This document shows positions 1 to 12,438 of a DNA stretch of 64,000 nucleotides, in pieces. Source of the stretch: Pseudisothecium myosuroides (lineage: Eukaryota; Streptophyta; Bryopsida; Hypnales; Lembophyllaceae). Within the stretch, counting starts at the first letter, position 1. Each line of letters opens with the position of its first letter. Under the pieces are notes generated by a model. It made no database searches. It saw only the letters and a program-made list of their open reading frames with translations, and was not told the origin of the DNA. The stretch covers positions 23,337,452 to 23,401,451 of the forward strand of contig OX637294.1 of NCBI GenBank assembly GCA_951799445.1. Direction: 5' to 3'. Made by a program: the position numbers and the translations under genes.

Positions 1-379
1 CCAAGTGTGGAAAAACCTAATCTATTGACACTTAGTTTTCTTGCAATTGATCTTTAGCTCAACACAAAGTAAATGTGCAAAATTTTAGAATGAAAATGTT
101 CCTAGATTGTTGTAGTGTAAGGCTCAAAGTTCAGTGGAATGGTGAATGGAACCTCATCTCCCTTACAAAACAATGAATGGAGACTTTACATCAGTTATTC
201 TTTTTGAACCAACATATGCAGCAAGCATTCTTCACTCAATCTAATATGATATAAAGATCCTTCCCATTTAAATAATACTTTCTACAATAATATTCATCAA
301 TGTCAATGAAAATGGTCATTCTAAAATCAAGAATCTGAAGGGATAAAAACCATCTAAAACTCCAACAAACTTGAACCGG
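1..379. other. 3' flank of the GT47 gene, no feature seen
   Basis: AT-rich sequence downstream of the glycosyltransferase stop codon. It should hold the 3' UTR and polyadenylation region, but I see no second gene or repeat in it. Confidence 0.5.
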
Positions 380-3300
380 TCACGACGCCGAAGCCGACTT
401 GTTCCGGACTCTCGAATCCTCTCCGTCGAAAGTCTCCAGAAGAGAGTCGACAATGACATCAAATGCGTCCTTGGACTTGTACTCACCATTCAGTTCTGGA
501 TTCCGGTATAAGATTTTGGGGATAAACTCCACAACACTCTCCTGCAGCCTCGCAACCTCGTCTCTCGGGATGCGCTCCAAGTGCTGGATCACGTCGTAGT
601 GATTGATTACAGCTTCGCGGTCAATCATGACCGAGTACCTAGGGTCACATTCCGAGTTTGGAAAAATTCAGTGAGTTCATGAGAAAACGGAGCTCAAATG
701 CGAGGATGCTATGCTGACTGCTCGCTCTAGAATTGAGGTTTCAATTGGGAGACTGATCGAAACAACACCGAAGAGCCAAAACATAACCTTATTTACTGCA
801 GTGTTGGATGTTCAATCGCCTCAGCGAATGCAAATAGAAAGGATATCTTGCCCATTTCAGGTGGTGATGAATCAATCAAGTTTCTAAACTGGCATTGACA
901 TAACCAAGAAGAAATTGAAGAGAAATCAACGATGGGCTTTGCGAAAGTGGAGCAGCCAAAAGAGAGTCATCTTGTCAGACAAAAAGAGGAAAAATATCAA
1001 TTTTTATTTTATATTTTTGCTTAACTTATCCTTGGAGAATGGAGACTCACTTGGATAAAATTTGAAATTATTGCAAATTTCTTGAGAGAAAAATGAAGAA
1101 AATTCACATCAAACATAAAATATATGTACTCAAAAAATCTAAATTTTTCACTACAGATGTATATTATAGTGTTTAACATCATGGTACAAACCAAAATTAT
1201 CGTGTCACTCTAAAATTAAACAATCGACAAACATGGTTATAATAGGCCTAAGGTTTGTATTGCAAAAAATATTGAAATTTATGAATTTTTCAAAATCTCC
1301 AATTGGAGTAGAAACTAAACTTGATAAGCTTCATTTCATTAGATGGACTCAAATTCAAGAATACACTTTTTATAGCTAAAATTCACATCAAGAATGAATA
1401 GAAAGAAATGGCCAAAATTCACTTCTATACAAGGGTGGTCCATGGATTAAGCATTTTCTCCTTTAGAAACGTCAATAATACCATAATGAGAGAATTTACA
1501 ATACTATTCACTAAAAATGTATTCAAGCAACTTACAAAAAAAACTAGATGACAAAACGTTCTTTTCCATGCTATAGACTTAGGTGTGGTCATCCAAAGGT
1601 CAAAGAAAATGTCTACAACATCTGTTAAGGGTTGAGTTAATGAATGAGAGGTATACTAACAACATCGCCAATGGTCTGCCATCACAAGGATTTTAGTAGA
1701 ACCTCCCAAAGTCAATCCTCTATAAGCAAATAAACCTCTGTAAGCAAATCTTGTCAGACTGGTCCCGGACTTGTCCCCATAACAAAGGTTATAACTAAAA
1801 ATGACCCTCCATAAGCAAATAAACCTCCTTTAATGTAATCATGTCAGACCAGTCCCGGACCTATCGGTTTAAAGAGGTTCTACTGTATAAGGGTTAGAGA
1901 AGGATTACACAAGGGTTCCACATGGGTTAAGGGTTTTACAAGGGTTTAGGGGTTTACAAGGGTTTTCGGGTATAGAGTATGAATGTACCTGCTCCCATCG
2001 CCGGTTAGATGCCACAAGTACTGGGACATCGTCTGGTTGCGACTGAACACCACGGGGATGCACCCCGCCAGCAGCGAATCGAAGATGCCCTTGCGCGTGA
2101 AACTGTCCCCAGCAGGCTGCAAGCAGAAGACGGACTCCAGCGCCATCTTGTAGATCGTTCGTGAAGTTTTGTGGCAAAGCTGCTCCGTGCAGATGAGGTG
2201 CTCGCACCGCCAGGATCGCGCGCACTGCTTAAACAACTCCCCGCGCACCGTGCCGCTCATGTTGCGGTTCCGGGAGGAGCCTGCGAACGAAACCAGGTGG
2301 GGACGGCGGGCCTTTCGCACAGTGGATTGCCAGGATTGGAGCTCGGATTGGGACGAAGGGTGGAAGCTGGTTGGGTATGGGATGGCCACCTGGGGCATGC
2401 AGAGGGGATCAGAGCGTCAATTCAAGGAGCCTCAATTGCAAAGCAAATGAAGCGAAAACCATGAGAAAAAGGACGAGAATTCTGAAAAACGGAAAGCACT
2501 GGATTCATTGTTTGAAAATGCTCCGATTCAATTCGTTACGCTGTGAAAGTTACGGTTTAATTACGGCAAAAGTATGCATCATCAGGATCAGTGAAGAGCA
2601 TTGCATGTGTTTGCCAAACCACAAACGAACTAGACTGACCTACTCAAAACTATTAAAGGAAACTTGGACAATTCTAAGGAGCAATTCTATGGAACATAAT
2701 ACACGGGAAGTCAAATAAAACGCTCAAATGCAAGGCAAAAGAATCGGAACCCATTAAATAACCCGGTACTTCGGTGACAAAATACACCGGATTCATCGTC
2801 TGAAAATGCCCGATTCAATGCATCATACTGGGAAAGTTATCGTTCAATTAAGGCCAGATTATACATCATCAGAATCAGTGAAGGACACTGCATGTGTGTG
2901 CCTATGGGCTTGTCGAAACATGAACGAAATTGGACAAAAGAAAGTCCCCATAAGACTGACCTCCTCAAAACTACAGAAGGAAATTTGGACGAAGGGAGCA
3001 TTTCTGAAAGAAGACATTACACGCCATGACAATTGTGGAGGGACATGTCAAGAAAACCAGTTGAGGTACTTGTGAAAACCAGATTTCCACTGGAATGGCA
3101 TTCAAGGTTTGGGCTCCAGCGAAAAAAGTGAAAGTCCAGTTGAGGTACTAGTGAAGAATTCCTACTGACCTGGTGGCTGCCGGTCCATGGGCAGCGCTCA
3201 ATAAAAAGCTTGGTGATATTGCCCAGTTCAGGAAAAGTCAAGATGGAGCTGCCCCATTTCCCCGTCCAGTTCCCAGAGTCGTGTCGCCAGAAGTCCCACA

Positions 3301-5354
3301 CGACGCGGCCGAGCGTGATCACATGGCGCTGGCCGTGGTGAAGGCGAAAGGATGGCTGTCGACCCAGCCACTTGACCATGCGCTTCGTGAGATAGTCACG
3401 CGTGGTGAGATTGGCGTTGTAGATGTGTCGAGTCAAGTCCAGCGCGTGGTAGAAAGGAATATAGAAGATGGACGCTTGCGTCGCGTCTTGAGTTCGGCAT
3501 GGGTATGTTTTCAGTCGACGGTGCAATATCACCTGTAAACACAAAGGGTGCCACGACGTCTTAGATTTAGAAGGAGCGAAACACACACATCGTGGAGGTA
3601 TTCATTACAATGGCAGGTTCGCAATTGCCAGAACTAAGGTGCGCAAGTAAACCTAGGACCGGTCTCGATTGTCCAATCGTTCAAAATTTTGCACAATTGC
3701 CAAAGTAATGAATACACGCTCGACAGGTTTCGTGCTACACTCAAGCCTCTTCGATAATCTGACCACCTGGGGTCCCAACTTTATGACCAAGACATTGTTT
3801 GAATGTGTGATAAGCATAGTGAGGCAAGTGTGTAGGATATTCTAGAATATCAGTTTAGAAAAGCACTGGGAGATAATTCTTGTCTCCCTTCCAGGAATAT
3901 CAGAAGTTTTCCAGATAATTTTGCAGTAGGAGCGGGGCAATGAAAGTCAGTTGGCACAAATTATCCCTAAACCCTAAAACCGTGTAAAAATTGAGAATGG
4001 CAATCTGGGAATCAGAGATAATTCTCCCTGTGAAGATCGTAACAAAGAGGTGTGAGTGTACATCTAATTAGCTCTGTCGCATTTATGGGATATCTGTAAC
4101 TGGAGGACGGGTGAGGAATGAGAGAGCGTTTAGGGTTTAATGTTTAAGGTATCAATAAAATTCATACCTCTAGGCTGAATTGATCGGTCTGAAACCACGC
4201 ACTCGGAGGCTGCAGAATCGCCGCCATAGGATCCGACGCTGGCAGATTCATTCGCTCACCGAATCCGCCGTTGACTACATCGTCGCACATTGACCACTCC
4301 TGCCAGTTCCGCCAGTTCTTGCAATCTGCAGTCAGGTTGACATTTCCATTAAAATAGCAGTTTCCCGATTGCCAGCAACGTCAAATTTCGTTAAAATGGC
4401 GAAATTTTCAAACGGATTGGCACTTTCAGGCGCGAGTCTGGATTTTCAATCCTAGAAATTAGAGCTCTGGGCACTCGAATGTCACAATTTGGACGCCAGT
4501 GCAACAAATTCGACCATCAAAACAAGTTGCGATGCACAAGCAATTCTTCCGAACAGGAAAGATCAAGATTTGGGTGCAGTACAACTGCACAAAACCACTG
4601 AACACTGCGAATTCTATGCATTACCCTTCGTGAGGTCGTCGTTGAATTCGGTGGGGAGATCATAGACGAAGATGCGTCGGCCATCACACTTCTGTAACTC
4701 TGTCTGATCGACTGATTCGAGATGCTCATGAGCGCTTGAAAAATCTGTCTGGACACTTGATAATTCTGTCTGTTTACTTGATTCGCGATGCTCCCAAGAG
4801 CTTCGTGACTGCGTCTGGTAGCTTTCTTCGTGATGCTCCTGCGCGCTTGACAAATTTTTCTGGTCGCTTGATCCATGATGCTCCTGCGCACTTCGTAATT
4901 CTGTCTGTGAGCTTGCTTGGGGATGCCCCTGCGTGCTTGACAAATCTGTCTGGAAGCTTGATTCATGAAGCTTCTGCGCTCTTCGCAGTTCTTCCTGGTC
5001 GCGTGATTCGAGATGCTTCCGCGCGTTTCTGGACTGCGTCTGGTTGCTTGATTCTGGAGACTCTTGCACGCTTGATAAATCTGTATGGGAGCTTGACAAA
5101 TCTGTCTGAGAGCTCGATGAATCTATCTGATCATTTGATTTGGGAAGTCCTGGTACCTGCTTGGAACTCGAAACAGTTTGGGAAGCGATGGGTCTCTCCA
5201 GCTTTTGCACATTTCGAGAGTCAATCCAGACGAAGAGCAGGAAGATGACAGCGGCGGAAAGGACCAACGGCGACCGCCACGCAGACCGCTTCACCGTCAT
5301 GGAACGCTGCGCTTTCTGCTGGAGTGAATTCTGGGGTTGGAATAAAGGCGCCAT
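380..5354 (-). CDS. MUR3/KATAMARI-like GT47 glycosyltransferase (exostosin family), five exons
   Basis: Type II Golgi glycosyltransferase; family members such as MUR3 and XLT2 add galactose to xyloglucan side chains. Exons by splice sites: 5354-4625, 4325-4168, 3532-3170, 2389-1989 and 638-380. The lengths (730+158+363+401+259) sum to 1,911, exactly 637 codons including TGA, so the gene looks intact. The ATG lies in a strong ACCATGG context. Residues about 29-45 form a hydrophobic anchor after a basic N-terminus. Residues about 60-220 are a Ser/Gln-rich stem of imperfect repeats. The exostosin domain starts at GRRIFVYDLP near residue 225. Family hallmarks follow: W..MC in exon 2, a W.T.QF.LE exon end, IPYPTSFHP at the start of exon 4, CLQPAGDSFTRKGIFDS and LAGCIPVVF in exon 4, and an IPRDEVARLQ...DAFD tail in exon 5. 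All junctions are GT-AG. The exact acceptor sugar cannot be told from sequence. Intron 4 (1,350 bp) holds a MITE and intron 3 a duplication. Confidence 0.93.
1694..1885. mobile_element. pogo/Emigrant-like MITE in intron 4 of the GT47 gene
   Basis: About 190 bp. The right end reads CAGTAGAACCTCT inward, followed outside by TA; the left end AGTAGAACCTCC is its inverted, slightly worn counterpart. The interior shares the GGTCCCGGAC blocks and the AACCTC-ATAAGC themes of the better-preserved copy at 33597-33786. CAGTAAAACCTCT-type ends with a TA target duplication are known from plant pogo-type MITEs such as Emigrant. No coding capacity. Confidence 0.7.
2501..3045. repeat. 288-bp tandem duplication inside GT47 intron 3
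   Basis: Two diverged copies in direct orientation. GGATTCATTG...GAAAATG at 2501 recurs as GGATTCATCG...GAAAATG at 2789, and the collinear match continues through the CATCATCAG(G/A)ATCAGTGAAG and CTCAAAACTA blocks. Together they fill most of the 780-bp intron (2390-3169). Likely an old local duplication; the open frames across it are not conserved between the copies. Confidence 0.75.
4690..5130 (-). repeat. Imperfect repeats encoding the Ser/Gln-rich stem of the GT47 protein
   Basis: Part of exon 1. The DNA repeats CTTGA...CTGTCTG-type blocks about every 48-54 bp in frame. The protein reads as serial variants of LSSAQEHHESS-QT(E/D). This is the region between the membrane anchor and the catalytic domain, which in type II glycosyltransferases is a flexible stem. 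The repetition suggests it grew by slippage and may vary in length among individuals. Confidence 0.8.
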
Positions 5355-8300
5355 GGTGTCACTAGCTGTGCCTCACAACACCCAATTCTGTCAAACCACT
5401 GCAAGTTTTCTGCACTATGTCATTGCAGCTGCCAATAAATGTTGACTTGCCATGGTATTCCAGTGGCCCTGATCACCCAGTGAAACGTTTGCAAGGGCTC
5501 GAAATTCTCCGTCGCCGTTGCTGGGCCTCATGTGAGAATCGTGAAAGTCAGACCACTGGCAGGTGTCAAGGGAGGTGCCCTGGAGCCTAAATCTACGTTC
5601 GTCCTCGTTTTTTGAGCTCAGTGCAGTTAAATATCACACTTTTGGCACTCTGAATTCTCGTCTCAATTGTGCGAATATAATGAAATTGATGTTGAGTTCG
5701 CCGGCACAACCTCGGCGGACGATCAGATCATGAGATACTTCATCAATAGATCTGCACATGCAACAGTCACCTGGATGAGATAGCATTCTGAAAGAGCTTC
5801 TGTATCAACTGTCAAATTGAAAATGTCCAAGGGTGCAGCATCTATTCTGTAGCAGAATTACACAGTGAGTAGATCACCGTTTTCGCATCCTTCACTGATC
5901 AGTTGGAAGTACAGTACAAACAAGAGGCTCTGTAGGAGAGGCTCTGTCCCTGTAGCTCTGGCTCTGGCTTTTCGAGTAAGGTCCTAGTCAAACTTCCTCA
6001 CATGTAGCTTCTGATATGATACAAAGCTTCCTCATCTTCGATCTAGAGCCAATAATTCAAATACATATCTATTGCATTTGCTATGCATATGACATCATTT
6101 AGCAACACTTAAAGTTTCCTCAGTACAATTCAAGAGGCAAAATATTTTGGCGTTGTTATTTTCTGAAAATTCAACTTTTAGGTCAAGAACAGACATTGAT
6201 AAGTTAACACTACAAAAGGAAGCAACCTAAAGACTAGTAGTGAATGATACCATGTTTAATCTGCGTTGAAATTCAATTTAGAAGTATCTTCTTCAATATG
6301 GGTTCAAATGACACTCCAATTGCATTGTTGAATAATTTAATGCAGATATAGCTTAAGGGCAATTCAAATTCTACTGGAGGTTTCTCCCCTAAGATAACTG
6401 CACATAAAATCATTCCCAAAAGCTCTGCGACACCATGAGAATGCAAGAGAAAATGATGAATGGTTTTTGACATGTTCATTATGTTCATTACTCAACTACA
6501 TCTTGCTATTGCTCGTCTAGTACTCACCATTTCGGGTAACAATATCCTGTCTGTTCAGTTTCATTCCAAAAGTAAGGAGGTTGGTTTCAGGAGTAGTCAG
6601 TTGATGAACATGAACAGGGAATTCACTCAAAGCTTTGCAGCATCTTCACTGCTTATAGACCTTCAATAAAATATTGAGATTTCAGTACGCACACCGACCC
6701 ACGATTTCTAATTTAAGGATATAAAATTATAAGCCCAGTTTAAACTCAAAACAGTCAACATCTGCCATTTTTTTTCTCCTTTTCTTTTGATCAATGAACA
6801 GGATGCCAGACCTATAGGTCGGTGATGTCTCTAAAATGATTGTACTACTAATGAATGTGAGCGTTTGGTTATCAAATAATCAGGATTTCCAACCTCCAGA
6901 CGCAAATATTCTATGCCATCGTAAGTTAAGACCTAATTTTTTCAAAATTCTCGGCCTAAGTATAAAGACGAGATCTAGAGACAGCTAGTGGAGACTGGAG
7001 AACCGGAACGTACACCAAACGTAATGTACTCACTTATTGGACACCCATTTGTCCTCTGAGCTAGACGATTAATTTCAACCTAAAGGAGTCCAAGGAGAGG
7101 GAATTCTGGAGGCATACCTAGACCCCGCCGTAGGCTACATTTCAAGCGTCAAATCTAAGTAGTTCAAGATTCCAGCACCCGGTTCACAGAATTGTTAAAG
7201 TTCAGAAATCTATGCATTTCGGAACTTCAGCATCCACCTTCAACCAAGGATTTGGAACTTGAAAATTTCAGCGCTTGGATATTAGTTATCTCTGGTTCGC
7301 AGTTTGCCATTTCCGGGTGTTGCCAACAGGGAAACTTCGTGCCACTTAAATTTGTGCCAATAATCTTCTGATCAGGTACAGAGATCGAGAACTCATGCTC
7401 ACTCGAAGTGATGGAAACCTGACGAGACGGGAACAAGCGTTCAACTCGGCTACACATGTTTTGCGGGTCTACTGCAACGGCTTCTAGAATTCCGGAAGCT
7501 CTGAGAACACTCGCTTGACTTCTGACTCCGGTGACAGTGTATATCTGGGTCACGACTTATTCGACGTTCTTGCTACTGGCTAGTTTTGCGGTTCTAGTCT
7601 TTTAAAACATACAGTATTCTTGAGCTATAACGTCTCAGAAGTAGATCCAAAAGGTTGGAAATGCGTTGGAAATACGTTCAAAGTAACGGGTGAGCTAGCT
7701 AGAAAATATCGACATCCTCGAATGGCAAGCTTCGTAACTGTGATATTCTACCCAGAGATTTGCATCTTCGATTCTCGCATGAGCTTAGACACTGACCCGA
7801 CTCTACACTAGTTAACACTGAGAGGTGGACAAAAGTCGAACAGGGATTAATGGCTTACAACTGAAGACGGAATGCACACTACAGTACTAGTCAGATAAGA
7901 TGTGAATTCAAGAGACAACTGGGTTTGAATCTGCTCTGGTACCTGTGAACCTTCGATTCTCTTCAGTTTAAAACTCGGTCCATTGTGAATCTAGTTGTCG
8001 ACATTGCAGACTGAAGCCATTTCTTTAATTTCTAGCTCCGCGCATCCCCACCTTGCCTCCACCACGCGCTCCAAGAATGCATCTTCACTGCGAAAGAAAG
8101 GCAAACCTCAACAATGATCTAAAACATCCCTCAAAAACTCTCCCAGAAGCAATACGCTCACCACTCACTACCACAGAATTCAGTACAGCCCATGATCTGC
8201 GTGAAAGTACGGGTCTATGCCATTGCACGATACGTACGCACGGGCATCGAAGACTCGTTAAACACTGGCCGATGGTACTCACGAAACTCCCTCGAGGCTT

Positions 8301-8961
8301 CGTCAGTCCATGTCGGGATAAAAACTTTCAACGGACATCGATTTACACGCATACAGTCAGTGCCTTCCCAATCATTGTTTGTCGCAATATGAGATTTCAC
8401 TCATGCCATAACTGTTGTTTGTATCTTACTTTCCATCGGCGCTGTTGGGAAAGGAGACCGGAAATAGGAAGAAACACTCGGTGTCTACTGGTCACAACAC
8501 TAGCTCGGAGTCTAAGTTAATGGTCGAAAAAGCTTCTGAAGTCCTCGCAGGTCCGCCTTGCAGCCCGCATTTAAGACTTTGGGAGGCTCGGCGCCTCGGC
8601 GGGATCAGTGGACCTGTTCAGTTAAGGGTACGTGGAAGGGTGAGAATGTTTCCCCGCCCAATTCTGATGATCGTGGCATGCGTCCCGCACTGCTAGTAAA
8701 TGAAGCAAGTCACGGAGGCGATGTAGGAAATCCAAATCATCAGTGGACTTATTTTAAATCTAGTTAAACCTTGGTGTTGGAAAAGATAGTTGGGGCCACA
8801 CATTTTCGGCATGGCATGGTGGAGTGGTGGACAGTCGAGAACTGAAGGCGGAGATCAGGAGCTCGACAAAAACGAGAATTATAAAGTTAGAGCGACAAGA
8901 AATTCTGTATTGGGCAGGATGATGACTCTATATATTAGTGCGGGTCGAGTCTAAAGTAAGT
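5355..8961. other. 5' flank of the GT47 gene; no gene recognised
   Basis: Promoter and 5' UTR of the GT47 gene should lie directly above 5354. The rest has mixed composition with scattered short open frames (for example minus 7553-7227 and plus 8053-8520) that overlap each other on both strands and show no recognisable motif. I find no convincing exon, RNA gene or repeat here. Confidence 0.4.
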
Positions 8962-9274
8962 AAGGTAACAGGCTCTAAAATCGCCCACCCTATTCAAATG
9001 TACACGGCTTCTACATGTAACTATTTCATAGTCTTCAGCAATGTACAAACAGTGCATATTTTAGGGGGTGGGCAATTTCAGAGCCCTATGCCACTTCAAC
9101 TTCAAATTTTCATAACTAATTCCAAAAAGCTCCGAAAAATATGAAACGACCTGGGTTAGATGTCAATTCCTCTTGTATTTCAAGGAAAATTTACTGAAAA
9201 ATATTTCAAGACATTTCACCTCCCCAAAATTTAGTTTCAGCTCTTAGGTGGGCAATTTCTAAACCTGCTACCTT
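8962..9274. mobile_element. Small inverted-repeat element (MITE candidate)
   Basis: The left end (AAGGTAACAGGCTCTAAAAT then CGCCCACCC) and the right end are inverted copies about 30 bp long with a few mismatches; the inverted right end reads AAGGTAGCAGGTTTAGAAAT then TGCCCACC. AGT follows the right end and precedes the left end, a possible 3-bp target duplication. A third partial copy (GGTGGGCAATTTCAGAGCCC) lies inside near 9066. No coding capacity; the superfamily is uncertain. Confidence 0.55.
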
Positions 9275-11089
9275 AGTTCGACACGCCTCTTGCAGAGGCT
9301 ATTTCCCCCCCCCCCCTTCTTTATCCCTAGGAAAAACGCAAGAACTTTTTATTTGCGAGGTATGATATAATTTGCAAATTCTAAGTTCATATTTGCAATC
9401 AAAGGTCCCAAATTAGTTAGGATAGGGCTAGAACATACTCTAGAGATGGCTCAAAGGGGGGTTGCAGGAAAGACTAGTACTGTTTTGCATCACACTTGAA
9501 GTAACGGAGTTGCCATGTGCTACAACTTTTGAAGCATGAACCAGATTAGCTTGAAATTTTTATTGAAGATGGCCAATTTGATAGTAATTAGATCCCTTAT
9601 TTTTCAAAAAAATTCAGAAATTGTTTTATATTTAATTTTAATTTTGGCTAATTTGTCACACTTTGCGATTTAGGGATTTTTAGTATTGGGAAGTATCCAA
9701 AATTAATGATCTAGAGTTGAAATTTTGTGGTCTATTTTTAAACTAGGGACACATGTGCCTACCAAAGGAAATTTTAAAAAACATTATTTTATGTCTTCCA
9801 CTTGTGTGCAAACAAGGCTCCCTTGCGCGCGCATTTCTGACTATTGAAGATGGTTTTGAGATCATTCTTTTGGTGAAATCTCTTCATCATAAAGTTCTTC
9901 CAAATGCCCAGTTTTTAGTTTTCTTAAAAATCGTTTTTCCTATTTTTCACAAATTAAAATGTGATAGTACCTATTTTCCTAAGATTTTGCTAGTTTATGA
10001 GACTTTTCTAGTTCACTTACTTAGAGATTTTTTTTATGCTTTTCCTTTTGAGGTTACCTTCTTCTTTTAAAGGTGTATACATTAAAAATATTTTTCACAT
10101 TTTTCTAAAATTGTTTTTCTAATTATACAGTATTCCTGAAAGAAAACATGAGTATTGTGGAGAATGCTATAAAAATTGGTCGGTCTTTCTTGCAATCACC
10201 CCAAAATAGGAGATCTTTTTTTTACAATCACCCGTGGCTTTATTTCTGCAAGAAGCTTGTTGAACTACTTTAGACTTGACCATTAGTACGGAGGTGATTG
10301 CAAAAAACACTTCTCCTATTTCTTGTCCCCTTGCCCTTGGGAATTGTTTTTTTGCTCATAACTTTTGCATTGTTTGTTCATTTGGCATGAAATTTGGAAT
10401 GAAGGTAGATGTGGTAGTTGCAGATATTGAATAATTTTTTCAAATGTTTTCAAATTAATTTACTATTTTTAACCTGGCCTCAATTGGGTGTCTACCTTGG
10501 CCATTTTGGGGGGGTTTAGTCCTATTTTTGACCCAAAAATGCAAATTTGAAGCCACAAGTTGGTCATGTTGGAGGTCTACTAATATTACAAGGGTTGACA
10601 ATGAATTTTTATGAAAATAGCAACATGTCAGTTGCACACATGGGGTCAAACTGACCTTCCTTTGTACAAAAGCTACCAAGAGGAAAAAAATATCCTTCAT
10701 GAATTTTTTTAATGCAATGCAAGCGCAATCTCCTCTAGCAAAATGGCTTTCTTTTATGGAATTTTTTGAATTTTTTTTGAATTACTAAAAATGAAAATCT
10801 CCACAAACTCCTTTTCTGCTATTTTCTGCTCCTAGTGGCTTCTGCAGTACTTCGTAGTAGTTTGTAGTATTGCAAAGTACAACATAGTACTAAATCAATG
10901 GTTTAGATCTACAAGCACCTTGAATCGACAGTTCAGATTTGCCGAGGCGTTGCTAAAACGTAGTATTGGTAGTATTGCATAGTACAGTCAATCTTGTGAC
11001 CAAAAAACGCAATTTTGAAGGAAAAACGTACAGTGTTTCTTGCAACTACCCATGGATGTTTATTTCTTTAGGTTCTTTGAACACCACCT
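9275..11089. other. AT-rich repeat-derived DNA without genes
   Basis: Contains a 12-C run at 9305-9316. A segment at 9370-9440 (TTTGCAAATTCTAAGTTCAT and onwards) recurs at 33882-33948. A GTGATTGCAAAAAACACTT segment near 10290 recurs near 41780. The remainder is low-complexity AT-rich sequence, probably older degraded copies of the surrounding repeat families. No gene seen. Confidence 0.5.
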
Positions 11090-12063
11090 TTAACCCCTCA
11101 AGGCCCATTTGGGTTTAAAAACATCATTGCTTTTGAAGTGATATAGTTCAAAATGTAAGTAAGGTATAAAAATCTCAACCGTTCAATCTTATAGTGTATG
11201 TGTTGTAGATGACGTGAATTAAATTTGGAGTCATTTGACCGTGTAGATTGCAAGATTATAATATTTTAGTGTAGATAAAAAATGTTGATATTTTCCTAGA
11301 AACACATTTGGAGGTGAAATTCGATTTCTAAACCTCCTTAAATGAAAAAAATTTAAACTACAAAGTGATTCAAAATCAACATACAAACAAATTGGTAAAA
11401 AAAAAATATCATTGAATTGATTCATTGTCTCTGCAAAATGGCTTTCAAATGTCAAAAAATAGCAAGAAAAGTTGCAAAAAAACACATCTAAAGTTGAACC
11501 TCCTTCTACTAAAATACTTCTCAATCAGTCATACCTTTTTGGATTGATATGAAATTTTAGCCACACAAACTAGACTAATATGCGCAATTATTCCAAAAAT
11601 AATTATTGGAAACGGATACTTTATGAAGAAGAAACAAGTTGCAGAAGTTCACTGTAATCCAAAAATGTTGAGATTATGAACTTTGAGTTGCTCCCAATCA
11701 TTCAAAACAACTTGGATTGACATGAAAAATTTTCCACAATAACTAGACTTCAAAGGGAACATAAGCCAATAAATTTTATTGAAAAGTAACATTGCATGAA
11801 GGAAATACAAACCTCCAAAGTTGCAACCATCAATAGCAGTTTGATGAACTCAACTTTAATGTCTGAACTTTGATCAGCTTACAAAAAATCAGTACATCTT
11901 GGATTGATCTAAAAAATTTACCACACAAACTAGAAGAGAGAGCGCAAAATTTTCCAACAATTTTCATTGAGTTTGGACATTGGATGCAAACGTTACAACA
12001 CTTTGAATTGGACTTGAAACTCTGTGAGGCCTTTTTTGGGCCCCTTGGGCATTGAGGGGTTAA
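11090..12063. mobile_element. TTAA-ended non-autonomous element, subfamily 4
   Basis: Starts TTAACCCCTCAAGGCCCA and ends with the inverse of TTAACCCCTCAATGCCCA, so both ends match for about 18 bp. It is 974 bp, AT-rich and non-coding. It abuts the next unit at 12060 and shares one TTAA with it. A partial relative of its right end is seen at about 42170-42243. Confidence 0.65.
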
Positions 12064-12438
12064 AGTCTCATTGTCCCCTTGGGAGACAGAATGGATTTTG
12101 GGTAGGCTTCTAGGGTCTCAATTTTTGTCATAATTTTTTGAAATTGTTTCCAAAGATAGGAAAATACATTAGTTTTCTGGGAGTATCATTTTTATTTGAA
12201 TTGGTGCCAGGGAGCAAAGTTATGCCAGCGGCCTAAGTCCAAAATGGGGTTTGTTGGGTAGTACAATAAAAATCAGAAAAAGTCAAACTAAAATTCTCAA
12301 TTAATTTTTTTATAGAAAGTATTTTTGTTTGCATGGAAAGATTTGATTATTCTATTTGGACTAGTATTGAGAAAGTTATGGGAAATCTTGTCTACTAGGC
12401 AATCTAAATGTCTTTGTGAGAAAATAACATGTAGGATT
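12060..12438 (+). mobile_element. TTAA-type element, left part, split by the LTR retrotransposon
   Basis: After TTAA it reads CATTGTCCCCTTGGGAGACA, matching the GTTGTCCC-type left end of the unit at 33955, and stays collinear with 35891-36806 and 33955-34892. It stops at GTAGGATT (12431-12438), where the retrotransposon begins; the other half resumes at 31218. The left end is degenerate. Confidence 0.65.
12434..12438. other. Target-site duplication GGATT, left
   Basis: GGATT directly outside the left LTR. The same 5 bp follow the right LTR at 31218-31222. Related unoccupied repeat copies, for example near 34340, have one GTAGGATTCA at this point, so the duplication is well supported. Confidence 0.93.

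Noticed and set aside
6273..6488. 71-codon minus-strand open frame with hydrophobic stretches
   Set aside because: No splice-supported extension or recognisable family; overlaps an equally long plus-strand frame.
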